Positions 1 to 8,072 of a stretch of DNA of 50,258 nucleotides are shown here, in pieces (the first letter of the stretch is position 1; every line of letters begins with the position of its first letter). Source of the DNA: Acetatifactor sp. (GTDB lineage: Bacteria > Bacillota > Clostridia > Lachnospirales > Lachnospiraceae). The stretch is from contig JAILHH010000013.1 of NCBI GenBank assembly GCA_024695935.1, forward strand, positions 1 to 50,258. Reading direction: 5' to 3'. The translations under genes were made by a program, and so were the position numbers. The notes under the pieces were generated by a model. That model was not told the origin of the DNA and searched no databases. It saw only the letters and a program-made list of their open reading frames with translations.

Positions 1-664
1 ACTTGCGCTGTGCTTTAGCAAGCTTGTCATGACTCTCACGATAATACTTGTGGTTAGTTCCTACGTTACCGTTGTTATCTACATATAAGCCATCAGAGGC
101 ATAGTCTAACCCAATAGCATTAGTTTTATCAGCCACATAAGAATTTAAGACATTCTCAAACTCAAAAAGTACAGAGATATAATACTTACCATCAGATTCC
201 TGTGATACAGTAGCTGACTTAATTGCCCAACTATCATCGGGGATACGATGTATAACAGCTTTTACCTTTCCGATCTTGGGAAGTTTAATATATTTATCGT
301 CTATAATTGCAACTGTACCTTTCTGATTGTTTGTGGTGTATGACTTACGGCTATGTTTAGCAGATTTGAATTTAGGAAATCCGTTTTTCTTCTTACGAGA
401 TTTACTAAATGTATTGCGAAATGCAGCTTGTAAATCCATCTGTTTATTGGCAAGAGCGAGAGAGTCAACTTCTTTAAGGTATGGATGAACTTTCTTGTAT
501 TTAGCAGGTGTGACAGTAGGAAACTTGCCAGTTAGTTTATAACCTTCAATCTTATCAGAAAGCATGAGGTTATAAACCTTACGGCAACAGCCAAAGGTTT
601 TAGCAAACATAATACTTTGTTCAGTTGTGGGATATACTCTGTACTTAATTGCTTTGTTTGCCAT
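1..664 (-). CDS. tnpB: TnpB, RNA-guided nuclease of IS605-type transposon (N-terminal part)
   Basis: About 221 N-terminal residues are present and the gene continues outside the window. The start ATG at 664 is preceded by AGAAAG and overlaps the tnpA stop by 20 bases, as in many IS605 elements. The protein begins MANKAIKYRVYPTTEQ, shows the conserved early segment with FGCCRKVYN, a basic KSRKKKNGFPKFKS stretch, and near residue 190 the motif GLDYASDGLY, which fits the first RuvC aspartate region. TnpB proteins are RNA-guided DNA nucleases that help IS605 elements persist. The catalytic Glu and the zinc ribbon lie outside the window, so activity cannot be judged. Confidence 0.85.
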   Translation of the reverse strand, partial: MANKAIKYRVYPTTEQSIMFAKTFGCCRKVYNLMLSDKIEGYKLTGKFPTVTPAKYKKVHPYLKEVDSLALANKQMDLQAAFRNTFSKSRKKKNGFPKFKSAKHSRKSYTTNNQKGTVAIIDDKYIKLPKIGKVKAVIHRIPDDSWAIKSATVSQESDGKYYISVLFEFENVLNSYVADKTNAIGLDYASDGLYVDNNGNVGTNHKYYRESHDKLAKAQRK

Positions 665-1061
665 CTTTCTTACCTTGAGATTGAATGTATTGCTTGATAA
701 TGTCTACTGTAGCTCCGCCCGTGGTCAATAGACAAAAACTCTGCGACCAGAACATCTCTTTCCAAAGAGATTGGCGTATCTGAGGAAACTCTTTTTTGAT
801 AAGCCTGCTACTTGCAGATTTATATGCATTGATAAATTTGCTTATCTCTGTATTAGGTTGCCCCCGAAACAGGATATGTACATGGTCAATATCATGATTC
901 CATTCCTCTAACGTAATGTTATACGTAGAGGCAATCTTCTCGAAAATCTCTTTGAGACGATTTGAGATTTTATCATTTATCACCTTATTGCGGTACTTCA
1001 CACACATGATAAGGTGATAATGCAACATGAATACTGAATGATTATTTGTATCTAATTGCAT
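645..1061 (-). CDS. tnpA: TnpA, IS200/IS605 Y1 transposase
   Basis: The product is 138 residues, the normal size of Y1 HUH transposases. The N-terminus has HYHLIMCVKYR, typical of the family. The HUH metal-binding motif is HVH in DIDHVHILFRG (about residues 58-63), and the likely catalytic tyrosine lies in the helix IIKQYIQSQGKK (about residue 126). Such enzymes cut and rejoin single-stranded DNA at subterminal hairpins. All core residues seem present, so the enzyme may be active. The gene overlaps tnpB, suggesting translational coupling. Confidence 0.92.
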   Translation of the reverse strand: MQLDTNNHSVFMLHYHLIMCVKYRNKVINDKISNRLKEIFEKIASTYNITLEEWNHDIDHVHILFRGQPNTEISKFINAYKSASSRLIKKEFPQIRQSLWKEMFWSQSFCLLTTGGATVDIIKQYIQSQGKKDGKQSN

Positions 1062-1138
1062 TGTATTTATAACCTTTCTGATATATACGACTGATTTGTA
1101 ATTAGATTATAATGCTATAAGATACAAAAGTCAATAAA

Positions 1139-1212
1139 ACGCTGTGTTTATCGCAATTCATCCCACCACCTACGCTTTCGCTTAGAGGTGGGGGATTTCT
1201 TGCTCACAGCGT
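1139..1212. repeat. Nested inverted repeat at the IS left end
   Basis: An inner hairpin pairs CCCACC (1162-1167) with GGTGGG (1187-1192) around a loop holding TACGCTTTCGCTTAG. It is enclosed by an outer perfect 8-base inverted repeat, ACGCTGTG (1139-1146) and CACAGCGT (1205-1212). Subterminal hairpins are the TnpA recognition sites in IS200/IS605 elements. The outer repeat may be part of the same extended structure. Confidence 0.7.
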
Positions 1213-1271
1213 GTTAAACTTTGAGGATCTTAAATTTTCAAAAAAGTTTAGTACTCAGCACATGCTGTATC

Positions 1272-2699
1272 TTACTCTTCAAACAGATCATCAAGAGTTA
1301 TTAATTCTGAGATGTGCTCTGTGTGAGCCGTTCCTGACAGTCCATGAACTGATATGAGGACTATTCTCAAAGACTGTTTTGTTCCGGTCATTTCTTTAAA
1401 TGTGTCTCTTTTCTTTATAAGCGCCTTATCTGCCTCATCCGTCATTTTGTATGGCTCATCTGTATATTTCAGTTCACATAGATTTGTGATATTGTCTGCT
1501 CTTTCTATAACAATATCAATCTGCGCCTTTTTATTTTTTTCAGTACAGTTCCAAGGATACACATCGGTCTTTACGCCTGCTATTCCAAGAGACTTTTTTA
1601 TCTGTCCCACATTGATCAAACAGAGCATTTCAAACGCAGTGCCTCTCCAATCATTATATCTACCTATATCAGACACTAAGTCATCATAGCACGTTAGCTG
1701 CTTTTCTCCTTTTGACAAAAAATGGAAATGAAATAATAAAAATGGATCTATAAGTTGGATATACACAGGATTTCTAGATTCATAATTGCGTGTGAATTCT
1801 ATAACATAGCCACATTTTATAAGGTTATCCAATGCTCTGGTAAACGTGCTTCCGGATACTTTGAGAATTTCCATGCATTCTGCTCTTTTCATTCCATAGC
1901 GGTGCTTCGATAATAGTTCCAAAATATCTGAATAGACAGGGCTTTTTCTAAGTGTTGCTTCAAGGAGCCTGCTTGCCTCGTTCCGCAATAAAGCACCCTG
2001 CCTAAACATTAGTCTATCTATGTTTTGTCTGAAACTTTCATTGATATTAAGAAGATCCATGAAGTAAGGCAGTCCGCCGAATACCATCTGAAATTCAGTT
2101 ATCTGTTCTCTCGACCAATCAAATTCTCTGTCCTTGAAGAATTGTTCTGTTTCATGTAACGTAAATGGTTTTACAAATATCTGTGCCGTTGTGCGATGAT
2201 ATAGGCTTCCTGTATCGTTTATGACATTGTCGATAATCCAAGATGTTGCCGAGCCACAAATAATGAAAAGCAAATCCCCATGCTGAGTTCCGCATCTATT
2301 CCAAAATTCCTCAAATGCCAGCGTAAAATCAGACCTTGCTGTATCAAACCATGGAAATTCATCAAAAAACACAATCTTTTTACCAATTGGAGAAGCAATC
2401 GTCTCTTCACTATACAGTACTTCTTCAAGTCTTGAAAACGCTTCAAACCAGTTCATTGGAATCGTTTTATCCTTACTGCCATGACTTATAAGTCTTGCAT
2501 TGAAGGCTTTTAACTGATCTCTTGTCTTTCCCTTTTCAAGTCCGGTTGCTCTGAAAGCAAAGTATTCACCAAATATCTGTTCAACAAGAAACGTCTTACC
2601 TACTCTACGTCTTCCGTATACGCACACCAACTCCGACTTTTTTGTTTCGGCATAGTATCTCAGTTCTTTTATTTCATTTTTTCTTCCGATTACTCTCAT
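1272..2699 (-). CDS. AAA-family ATPase with C-terminal DUF234 domain
   Basis: The 475-residue protein starts at the ATG at 2699, which has GAGGGA six bases upstream; an in-frame ATG at 2705 directly abuts that site and is less likely. Residues 1-35 contain the Walker A motif GRRRVGKT, and Walker B is KKIVFFDEFPWF near residue 115. A winged-helix-like stretch lies around residues 270-330, and the C-terminus has a nuclease-like CELKYTDEP segment seen in DUF234 proteins. This family (archaeal-type ATPase plus DUF234) is widespread, often with multiple copies per genome, and its role is unknown. It stands alone, with its own promoter embedded in inverted repeats, which suggests autoregulation or a selfish unit. 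Confidence 0.85.
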   Translation of the reverse strand: MRVIGRKNEIKELRYYAETKKSELVCVYGRRRVGKTFLVEQIFGEYFAFRATGLEKGKTRDQLKAFNARLISHGSKDKTIPMNWFEAFSRLEEVLYSEETIASPIGKKIVFFDEFPWFDTARSDFTLAFEEFWNRCGTQHGDLLFIICGSATSWIIDNVINDTGSLYHRTTAQIFVKPFTLHETEQFFKDREFDWSREQITEFQMVFGGLPYFMDLLNINESFRQNIDRLMFRQGALLRNEASRLLEATLRKSPVYSDILELLSKHRYGMKRAECMEILKVSGSTFTRALDNLIKCGYVIEFTRNYESRNPVYIQLIDPFLLFHFHFLSKGEKQLTCYDDLVSDIGRYNDWRGTAFEMLCLINVGQIKKSLGIAGVKTDVYPWNCTEKNKKAQIDIVIERADNITNLCELKYTDEPYKMTDEADKALIKKRDTFKEMTGTKQSLRIVLISVHGLSGTAHTEHISELITLDDLFEE

Positions 2700-2738
2700 T
2701 ATCATTCCCTCGATATATGCAAGATTTAACCATACCTT

Positions 2739-2767
2739 ATTATACCGTATAGTCCAAATATATGCAA
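2739..2767 (-). promoter_or_regulatory. Promoter of the DUF234 ATPase gene
   Basis: On the minus strand TTGCAT (2762-2767) and a perfect TATAAT (2739-2744) are separated by 17 bases. The spacer is occupied almost entirely by one copy of the TAGTCCAAATATA repeat, so whatever binds the repeat would block or modulate this promoter. Confidence 0.65.
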
Positions 2768-2851
2768 TTATCACTTTATAATTGGACTAGACAGGTGTTT
2801 TTTAGCCATTCTAGTCCATTTATAAGCAAAAATTGCCTTATATTTGGACTA
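2750..2851. repeat. Four alternating copies of a 13-base TAGTCC repeat
   Basis: Copies lie at 2750-2762 (TAGTCCAAATATA), 2777-2789 (TATAATTGGACTA, reverse), 2812-2824 (TAGTCCATTTATA) and 2839-2851 (TATATTTGGACTA, reverse). They form two inverted pairs, each with exactly 14 bases between the copies, and the pairs are 22 bases apart. The first copy fills the promoter spacer of the ATPase gene. The regular geometry suggests an operator array rather than chance. Confidence 0.75.
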
Positions 2852-2904
2852 GAGCTTTTTTTAATCAATATCATTAAAATATATAAATCTATCCTATGCA
2901 AACG

Positions 2905-2954
2905 TAAAAAGAGGGTCAATCGAAGAGATCTGATACAGTTCCTCGATTGGCCCC
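2905..2954 (-). terminator. Intrinsic terminator of the hexuronate operon
   Basis: The arms at 2941-2953 and 2913-2925 pair over about 11 bases (GGGCCAATCGAGG against CTTCGATTGACCC on the minus strand) around a loop of about 15 bases, followed by CTCTTTTTAC. It lies just past the stop of the beta-glucuronidase gene. Confidence 0.8.
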
Positions 2955-2962
2955 ATTATGTT

Positions 2963-4753
2963 TTATGATAATTCCATAAGTTTACGATAAAACTTCTGAA
3001 GTACGTAAAACGCAGGTTTTCTGTAGGTCTTGTCCTCTGATAAAAGACCTTTTCTGTTGTAATAACCCTGAATAACGGATGTCCTCCTGGGGCATCTGAA
3101 ATCATACAGGATCCAGGGTGTCATTCCCTTTATATAATCGATCTTTGAAAGGGTCTCTATCTGTTTTTCATATACATATGCCTGGCACTCTTCCGTTCCC
3201 TTGTCGGAGATACTGCCGTGATGACCTCTCATGGCATCCGCACCGAATTCCGTGATGATGACAGGCTTATCCGGATCGCTGTTTTCCATTAGTTCAGGGA
3301 GCTTACTAAAGTCCGGTGTATACCATCCGCAGTATTCGTTTATACCTATCACATCCAGATAGTCTGCAAGGCGGTCCGCTATCTTGTTTAATTCTCCGTC
3401 CACAAGACACGCCGCAGACACAAGTCTCGTCACATCCTCAGCATGAGCGCATTCTGCGAGCCTGCTCATAAATGCTAGTCTCTCATCCGTATCCGCATTT
3501 TCATTTCCTACAGACCAGATAATAACGCTTGCTCTGTTAAAGTCTCTTTTTATGAGCTCCTTTAACTGATTTTCAGCATCAAAATATGTCTTTTCTCTCT
3601 CAAACCTGATTGCCCAATATACCGGGATCTCCTCCCACAACAGGATTCCCAGTTCATCAGCAAGTTTAGCCATATTCTCGTGATGAGGATAATGGGCTAT
3701 ACGCATGAAATTGCAGCCCAGTTCTTTTGCGAGCTTTATATTCTCGATCCTCTCTTCGTCGGTCAGGCCCTTGCCGTTTTTCACACTGTCCTCGTGGCAG
3801 CTGATTCCTCTTAAAAAGATGGGCTTCCCGTTTAACAGTATTTCTCTGCCATTTACCTTTATCTCTCTAAAACCAACCCTGTCACTGACTTTGTCATTCA
3901 GGCACACAACCTCAGCGTCATAGAGTCTGGGATTTTCGGGAGTCCAGAGAACGGGTGAGGCGGAGGAAACGTCTTTTCCATATCCGTCTTCGATCTTTAC
4001 TTCTTTCTCTATTCCAAGCTCTTTTATCCTGACAGTCGCCGTGGCATTTATCTTTTCGGAAAGTTTTATCTTGACAGTTATTTTATTAAATGCACCATCG
4101 GGAACAAGGTAAAGCTTGAAGCCTTTTATATGAACCTTTGGTACATGGATCAACTCTATATCGCGATATACGCCTCCGTAGTTGAACCAGTCAGTATTCT
4201 CTGTGGGAACCTGCTCCGGCCTTCTGGTGCTGTCTGCCTGGATCAGGATGCGGTTACTGCCTACAGTTCCGTTATTTAAGGCATCCGTGATCTTAAAATA
4301 GGCAGGTGTGGAACCTCCTCTGTGCATTCCGATATATTTTCCGTTTAAAAATACTCTGCAAAGGTAGTTTGCTGCACCTATTTTCAGGAAAACTTCCTCG
4401 TCTTCATCAAATCCGCATGAAAACTTTCTGGTAAATACCATGCTGCCGTCATAGATCAGATATTCAGGGCTCACTGTATTCCAGTTTGCGGGAAGCTCCA
4501 TAATGGGCCACTCATCAAAGGAATAGTCCACGGGAACCGTAAATCCTTTATCATCAACATATCTTTCAAGAAACCACTTCTGGCGCACGCAGGTATCATA
4601 CTGATCCACAGCATAATGCCACTGGCCGCTTAAAAGTTCTCTCTTTCTGCCACCGTCAAAGATCATATCTTCGGCGGTTGCCTGTCTGTCCTCGTACTGT
4701 TCGGTGTAATCCTCCAAATGGATGTCCGACATATACTTCTTTGGTTTACTCAT
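2963..4753 (-). CDS. Beta-glucuronidase, glycoside hydrolase family 2
   Basis: The 596-residue product starts at the ATG at 4753, eight bases after GAGGAG. It has the GH2 order: sugar-binding jelly roll, immunoglobulin-like domain, then TIM barrel. The acid/base Glu lies in SVGNEN (near residue 412) and the nucleophile in ITEFGAD (near residue 500). The motif YYNRKGLL near residue 563 matches the NxK motif that marks beta-glucuronidases by binding the sugar carboxylate. No signal peptide is seen, so it acts in the cytoplasm on imported glucuronides. It is the last gene of the uxu/kdg operon and supplies glucuronate to UxaC 52 bases upstream. Beta-galactosidase activity is less likely given the NxK motif. 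Confidence 0.9.
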   Translation of the reverse strand: MSKPKKYMSDIHLEDYTEQYEDRQATAEDMIFDGGRKRELLSGQWHYAVDQYDTCVRQKWFLERYVDDKGFTVPVDYSFDEWPIMELPANWNTVSPEYLIYDGSMVFTRKFSCGFDEDEEVFLKIGAANYLCRVFLNGKYIGMHRGGSTPAYFKITDALNNGTVGSNRILIQADSTRRPEQVPTENTDWFNYGGVYRDIELIHVPKVHIKGFKLYLVPDGAFNKITVKIKLSEKINATATVRIKELGIEKEVKIEDGYGKDVSSASPVLWTPENPRLYDAEVVCLNDKVSDRVGFREIKVNGREILLNGKPIFLRGISCHEDSVKNGKGLTDEERIENIKLAKELGCNFMRIAHYPHHENMAKLADELGILLWEEIPVYWAIRFEREKTYFDAENQLKELIKRDFNRASVIIWSVGNENADTDERLAFMSRLAECAHAEDVTRLVSAACLVDGELNKIADRLADYLDVIGINEYCGWYTPDFSKLPELMENSDPDKPVIITEFGADAMRGHHGSISDKGTEECQAYVYEKQIETLSKIDYIKGMTPWILYDFRCPRRTSVIQGYYNRKGLLSEDKTYRKPAFYVLQKFYRKLMELS

Positions 4754-4805
4754 CTGTATTCTCCTCGTACTATATATGTTTTGCTTTATAATCATTATTT
4801 AAATA

Positions 4806-6203
4806 TCAAAATCCAAAATACCTTTTGGCATTATTATAGCAGATTCCTTCCACTATCTTTTTAAGGGATTTTTCTTCGGCAGGATACTCCCCTTTTTCCA
4901 CCATATCCCCTATCATGTCACAGAGGATACGTCTGAAATATTCATGTCTTGTATATGACAGAAAGCTTCTTGAATCAGTTAACATCCCCACGAAATTACC
5001 GAGAACTCCCATGTTTGCAAGGCCTGTCATCTGTTCCAGCATTCCTGCCTTGTGGTCGTTAAACCACCAGGCTGCGCCATGCTGCACTTTTCCGATCTGA
5101 ACTCCGTCCTGGAAACATCCTATGCATGAATCTATAAAAGCATTGTCCCCGGGATTAAGAGAATAGATGATGGTCTTTGGAAGTTCATCCGTCTCTGCCA
5201 AAGCATTTAAAAATCTGCCAAGGTCATAAGCGGATGCTCCGTTTAATATGGCATCGATACCGGCATCCGCGCCGAGAGCTTTAAATATCTTTTTGTTAAG
5301 ATCTCTCTGAACTCCGAAGTGAAGCTGCATCGCCCAGTTTTTTTTGTGATATTCTCTTCCCAAAAACACCAGGATCGCCGTTTGATATTTTCTTTTTTCA
5401 AGGTCGGTTATTTTATCACCGCTAAGTCTTTTTTTGAAAATATCATCTGCTTCGTTTTCCATACACTTTTCAAAAATAACCGCAGGAAGACCATGATCCG
5501 AAACTCTGCATCCGTTTTCGTCAAAAAAGTCGATACGCTTTTTAAGGGCTTTTTTTAAATCGTCAAAATTGGCTATGGGCAGGGCGCTTATCTCCGAAAG
5601 CCTGTCAATATATTCTGTAAAACCATCATTTTCAATGTTTATGGCCTTATCAGGCCTAAAAGAAGGCAGGACATGCACTTCAAATCCTTCTTCCCGTATC
5701 TTTTTATGCCACATTAATGTATCTGCCGGGTCATCCGTGGTGCAGATAACTTCCACATTTGAGCTTCTGATCAGGCTCTTTGGAGACATCCCCGTTTCAC
5801 GGATCCTTTTATTGCAAAGATCATAAACTTCATCTGCATTCTCTGCGCACAGGATTCCATCAAATCCAAAATACCGCTTAAGCTCCAGGTGACTCCAGTG
5901 ATACAGAGGGTTTCCGATCGAAAGTTCCAGTGTCTCTGCCCACTTTTTAAACTTTTCCCTGTCATCTCCGTCCCCGGTTATGTATTTTTCCTTAATGCCG
6001 TTTGCTCTCATAAGGCGCCATTTGTAATGATCTCCCGAAAGCCATATTTCCGTGACGGACTTAAACTCTTTGTCCTCATAGATTTCCCTGGGACTTAAAT
6101 GGCAATGGTAATCAATTATCGGCTGATCCTTTGCATAATCGTTATAGAGTTTTTTTGCTGTCTCGGTGGAGAGCAAAAAATCCTCATCCATAAATCTTTT
6201 CAT
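4806..6203 (-). CDS. uxaC: Glucuronate (uronate) isomerase
   Basis: This 465-residue protein matches the usual UxaC length. It interconverts D-glucuronate and D-fructuronate (or galacturonate and tagaturonate). The N-terminus has the metal-binding YHCHLSPREIYED motif near residue 32, and HGAAWWFNDHKAGM and ANMGVLGNFVGMLTDSRSF fit the family's C-terminal conserved blocks. The start has GGGGG six bases upstream. It lies nine bases after kdgK and leads into the beta-glucuronidase gene, so glucuronate is the likely physiological substrate. It is cytosolic. Confidence 0.95.
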   Translation of the reverse strand: MKRFMDEDFLLSTETAKKLYNDYAKDQPIIDYHCHLSPREIYEDKEFKSVTEIWLSGDHYKWRLMRANGIKEKYITGDGDDREKFKKWAETLELSIGNPLYHWSHLELKRYFGFDGILCAENADEVYDLCNKRIRETGMSPKSLIRSSNVEVICTTDDPADTLMWHKKIREEGFEVHVLPSFRPDKAINIENDGFTEYIDRLSEISALPIANFDDLKKALKKRIDFFDENGCRVSDHGLPAVIFEKCMENEADDIFKKRLSGDKITDLEKRKYQTAILVFLGREYHKKNWAMQLHFGVQRDLNKKIFKALGADAGIDAILNGASAYDLGRFLNALAETDELPKTIIYSLNPGDNAFIDSCIGCFQDGVQIGKVQHGAAWWFNDHKAGMLEQMTGLANMGVLGNFVGMLTDSRSFLSYTRHEYFRRILCDMIGDMVEKGEYPAEEKSLKKIVEGICYNNAKRYFGF

Positions 6204-6212
6204 ATAAGCCCC

Positions 6213-7310
6213 CTATCTTTGCACTCTGGCACCGGCTCCGCCGATCAAAGCCTCAACCTCGGACTTACTTGCCATGGTAGTATCTCCGGGTGTAGTCATG
6301 GCAAGTGCTCCGTGGGCTGCGCCATATTCAACTGCTGCCTTTGCATCCTGCATGGTGATAAGGCCATATATAAGGCCGGATGCAAATGAGTCTCCGCCTC
6401 CCACTCGGTCCATGATCTCCAGGTCCTTGTAATCCTTTGCCTTAAATATCTCTCCGTCCGCATAGCAAAGGGCGCTCCAGTCATTTATGGTGGCTGTCTT
6501 TACCTCTCTTAAAGTGGTTGCCACCACCTTGAAATTGGGATATTCACGCACTGCCTCATTTATCATCTTTTTGTAGCCGTCGATGTTTAGTTTCTTGAGA
6601 TCCGCATCGTTTCCTTCTATCTCAAAGCCAAGACAAGCCGTGAAATCTTCCTCGTTTCCGATCATGACATCCACGTATTTTGCTATCTCTCTGTTGACTT
6701 CTCCGGCTTTTACAAGTCCGCCTATATCCTTCCACATGGATGGTCTGTAATTCAGATCGTAGGACACCACAGTGCCGTATTTTTTTGCTGTCTTTATGGC
6801 TTCCAGAACGGTTTCGCATGACTGCTCGGATAATGCGGCATATATTCCTCCCGTGTGGAGCCATCTGACTCCCAATTTTCCAAAGATATATTCAAAATCA
6901 AAATCCTCAGGCGTAGCTTTTGATATCGCGGTGTTTGCTCTGTCGGAACAACCCTTTGCGCCCCTTATGCCAAAGCCTCTCTCCGTGAAATTCAGACCGT
7001 TTCTGCATACACGGCCGATGCCGTCTGTGGGCATCCATTTGATAAGTGATGTGTCCACACCACCCTGAAGGATAAAATCCTCCATCAGTTTCCCGATCTC
7101 ATTGTCAGCAAAGGCTGTGATAACGGCAGTTTTTAAACCAAAGCACCTTCTTAACCCCCTTACCACATTGTATTCTCCGCCTCCCTCCCAGGCACGAAAG
7201 CTCCTGGCTGTGCGGATCCTTCCCTCTCCGGGGTCAAGGCGAAGCATTACCTCACCCAGAGACACTGCATCATATGCACATTCACTCTTAGGTTTTAAAT
7301 TCAGATCCAT
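6213..7310 (-). CDS. kdgK: 2-keto-3-deoxygluconate kinase, PfkB family
   Basis: KdgK phosphorylates KDG to KDPG. The PfkB fold is shown by the N-terminal WEGGGEYNVVRGL block and the C-terminal VGGGDSFASGL signature with the catalytic Asp near residue 306. I place the start at the ATG at 7310 with GGAAAAG just upstream, giving 365 residues; an in-frame GTG at 7322 would add four residues. The length is slightly above the roughly 310-340 typical of KdgK. It lies between kdgA and uxaC in the hexuronate operon, which supports KDG rather than another sugar as substrate. Confidence 0.92.
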   Translation of the reverse strand: MDLNLKPKSECAYDAVSLGEVMLRLDPGEGRIRTARSFRAWEGGGEYNVVRGLRRCFGLKTAVITAFADNEIGKLMEDFILQGGVDTSLIKWMPTDGIGRVCRNGLNFTERGFGIRGAKGCSDRANTAISKATPEDFDFEYIFGKLGVRWLHTGGIYAALSEQSCETVLEAIKTAKKYGTVVSYDLNYRPSMWKDIGGLVKAGEVNREIAKYVDVMIGNEEDFTACLGFEIEGNDADLKKLNIDGYKKMINEAVREYPNFKVVATTLREVKTATINDWSALCYADGEIFKAKDYKDLEIMDRVGGGDSFASGLIYGLITMQDAKAAVEYGAAHGALAMTTPGDTTMASKSEVEALIGGAGARVQR

Positions 7311-7382
7311 AATCTTTTCCACTGCATATTTTTCAATGCAGATTTTCCTTTCCCTGATTGATGCAAATATCGTTTCAAAAAA

Positions 7383-8021
7383 TCAGCCTCTGACTTTTTT
7401 TACGATGGCTGCGGCTTTTTTTGTGAGATTTTTGATCTCCTCGAAATCGCCGTTTTTTATGAGCTCCTTTTTCACCATAAAGCTGCCGCCGCAGGCGATT
7501 ATCCGGTCATATTTAAGATAATCTTCCACATTTTCTTCGTTGATACCGCCTGTGGGCATGAATCTTAAATCTTTGTATGGTGCGGCCACTGCCTTTATAA
7601 ATTTAAGGCCTCCCATGGCTTCTGCCGGGAAAAACTTTACTACTTTAAGGCCCTTTTCCATGGCAAGTTCCATTTCGCTTGGTGTTGCAACTCCCGGAGC
7701 CACCGGTATGTTTTTTTCTATACAATAGTCCACCACCTTTGGATTAAGCCCGGGGCTTACTATGAATTCAGCTCCCGCATTTACGGCTTCATCCACCTGC
7801 TTTGTGGTAAGGACCGTTCCCGCACCCACTAACATATTCGGATAATTTTCACTGATCACCTTTATGGACTTAGCTGCGGCATCTGTTCTGAATGTCACTT
7901 CTGCGCAGGGCAGTCCCCCTTCGATAAGTGCCTTTGCCAGTGGCAAGGCATCCTTTACATCATCGATCACCACCACGGGGATGATGCCTGTTTTTTCGAA
8001 TTCTTCAAATACTCTTTCCAT
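7383..8021 (-). CDS. kdgA: KDPG aldolase (2-dehydro-3-deoxyphosphogluconate aldolase)
   Basis: The 212-residue class I aldolase splits KDPG into pyruvate and glyceraldehyde-3-phosphate. The general acid/base Glu41 lies in EVTFRT and the Schiff-base Lys129 in VKFFPAE; the phosphate-binding loop is MPTGGI. Length and motifs are standard. It sits 51 bases after uxuB and about 70 bases before kdgK. The family also acts on 4-hydroxy-2-oxoglutarate, but the operon context points to KDPG. Confidence 0.95.
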   Translation of the reverse strand: MERVFEEFEKTGIIPVVVIDDVKDALPLAKALIEGGLPCAEVTFRTDAAAKSIKVISENYPNMLVGAGTVLTTKQVDEAVNAGAEFIVSPGLNPKVVDYCIEKNIPVAPGVATPSEMELAMEKGLKVVKFFPAEAMGGLKFIKAVAAPYKDLRFMPTGGINEENVEDYLKYDRIIACGGSFMVKKELIKNGDFEEIKNLTKKAAAIVKKVRG

Positions 8022-8072
8022 GTTCTTTCCTCTGTTTTTGCTGACTTTGCTTTTAACTTTTTTTAATTGGCA

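Larger units (their letters stand above)
1..1212 (-). mobile_element. IS200/IS605-family insertion sequence, left-end part
   Basis: A Y1 single-strand transposase gene (tnpA) is followed at once by an overlapping tnpB, the layout of IS605-type elements. The end beyond tnpA carries a GGTGGG/CCCACC hairpin of the kind bound by TnpA at element ends. The element runs off the low-coordinate edge, so its right end and the guide RNA usually encoded there are not visible. The exact outer boundary near 1200-1215 is inferred from the hairpin position. Confidence 0.85.

Noticed and set aside
2750-2851. A CRISPR array.
   Set aside because: Only four 13-base units in alternating orientation with 14- and 22-base spacing; no direct repeats and no cas genes in the window.
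7311-7322. GTG at 7322 as the kdgK start.
   Set aside because: The ATG at 7310 has GGAAAAG at a usable distance, while the GTG has no good site; the difference is only four residues.
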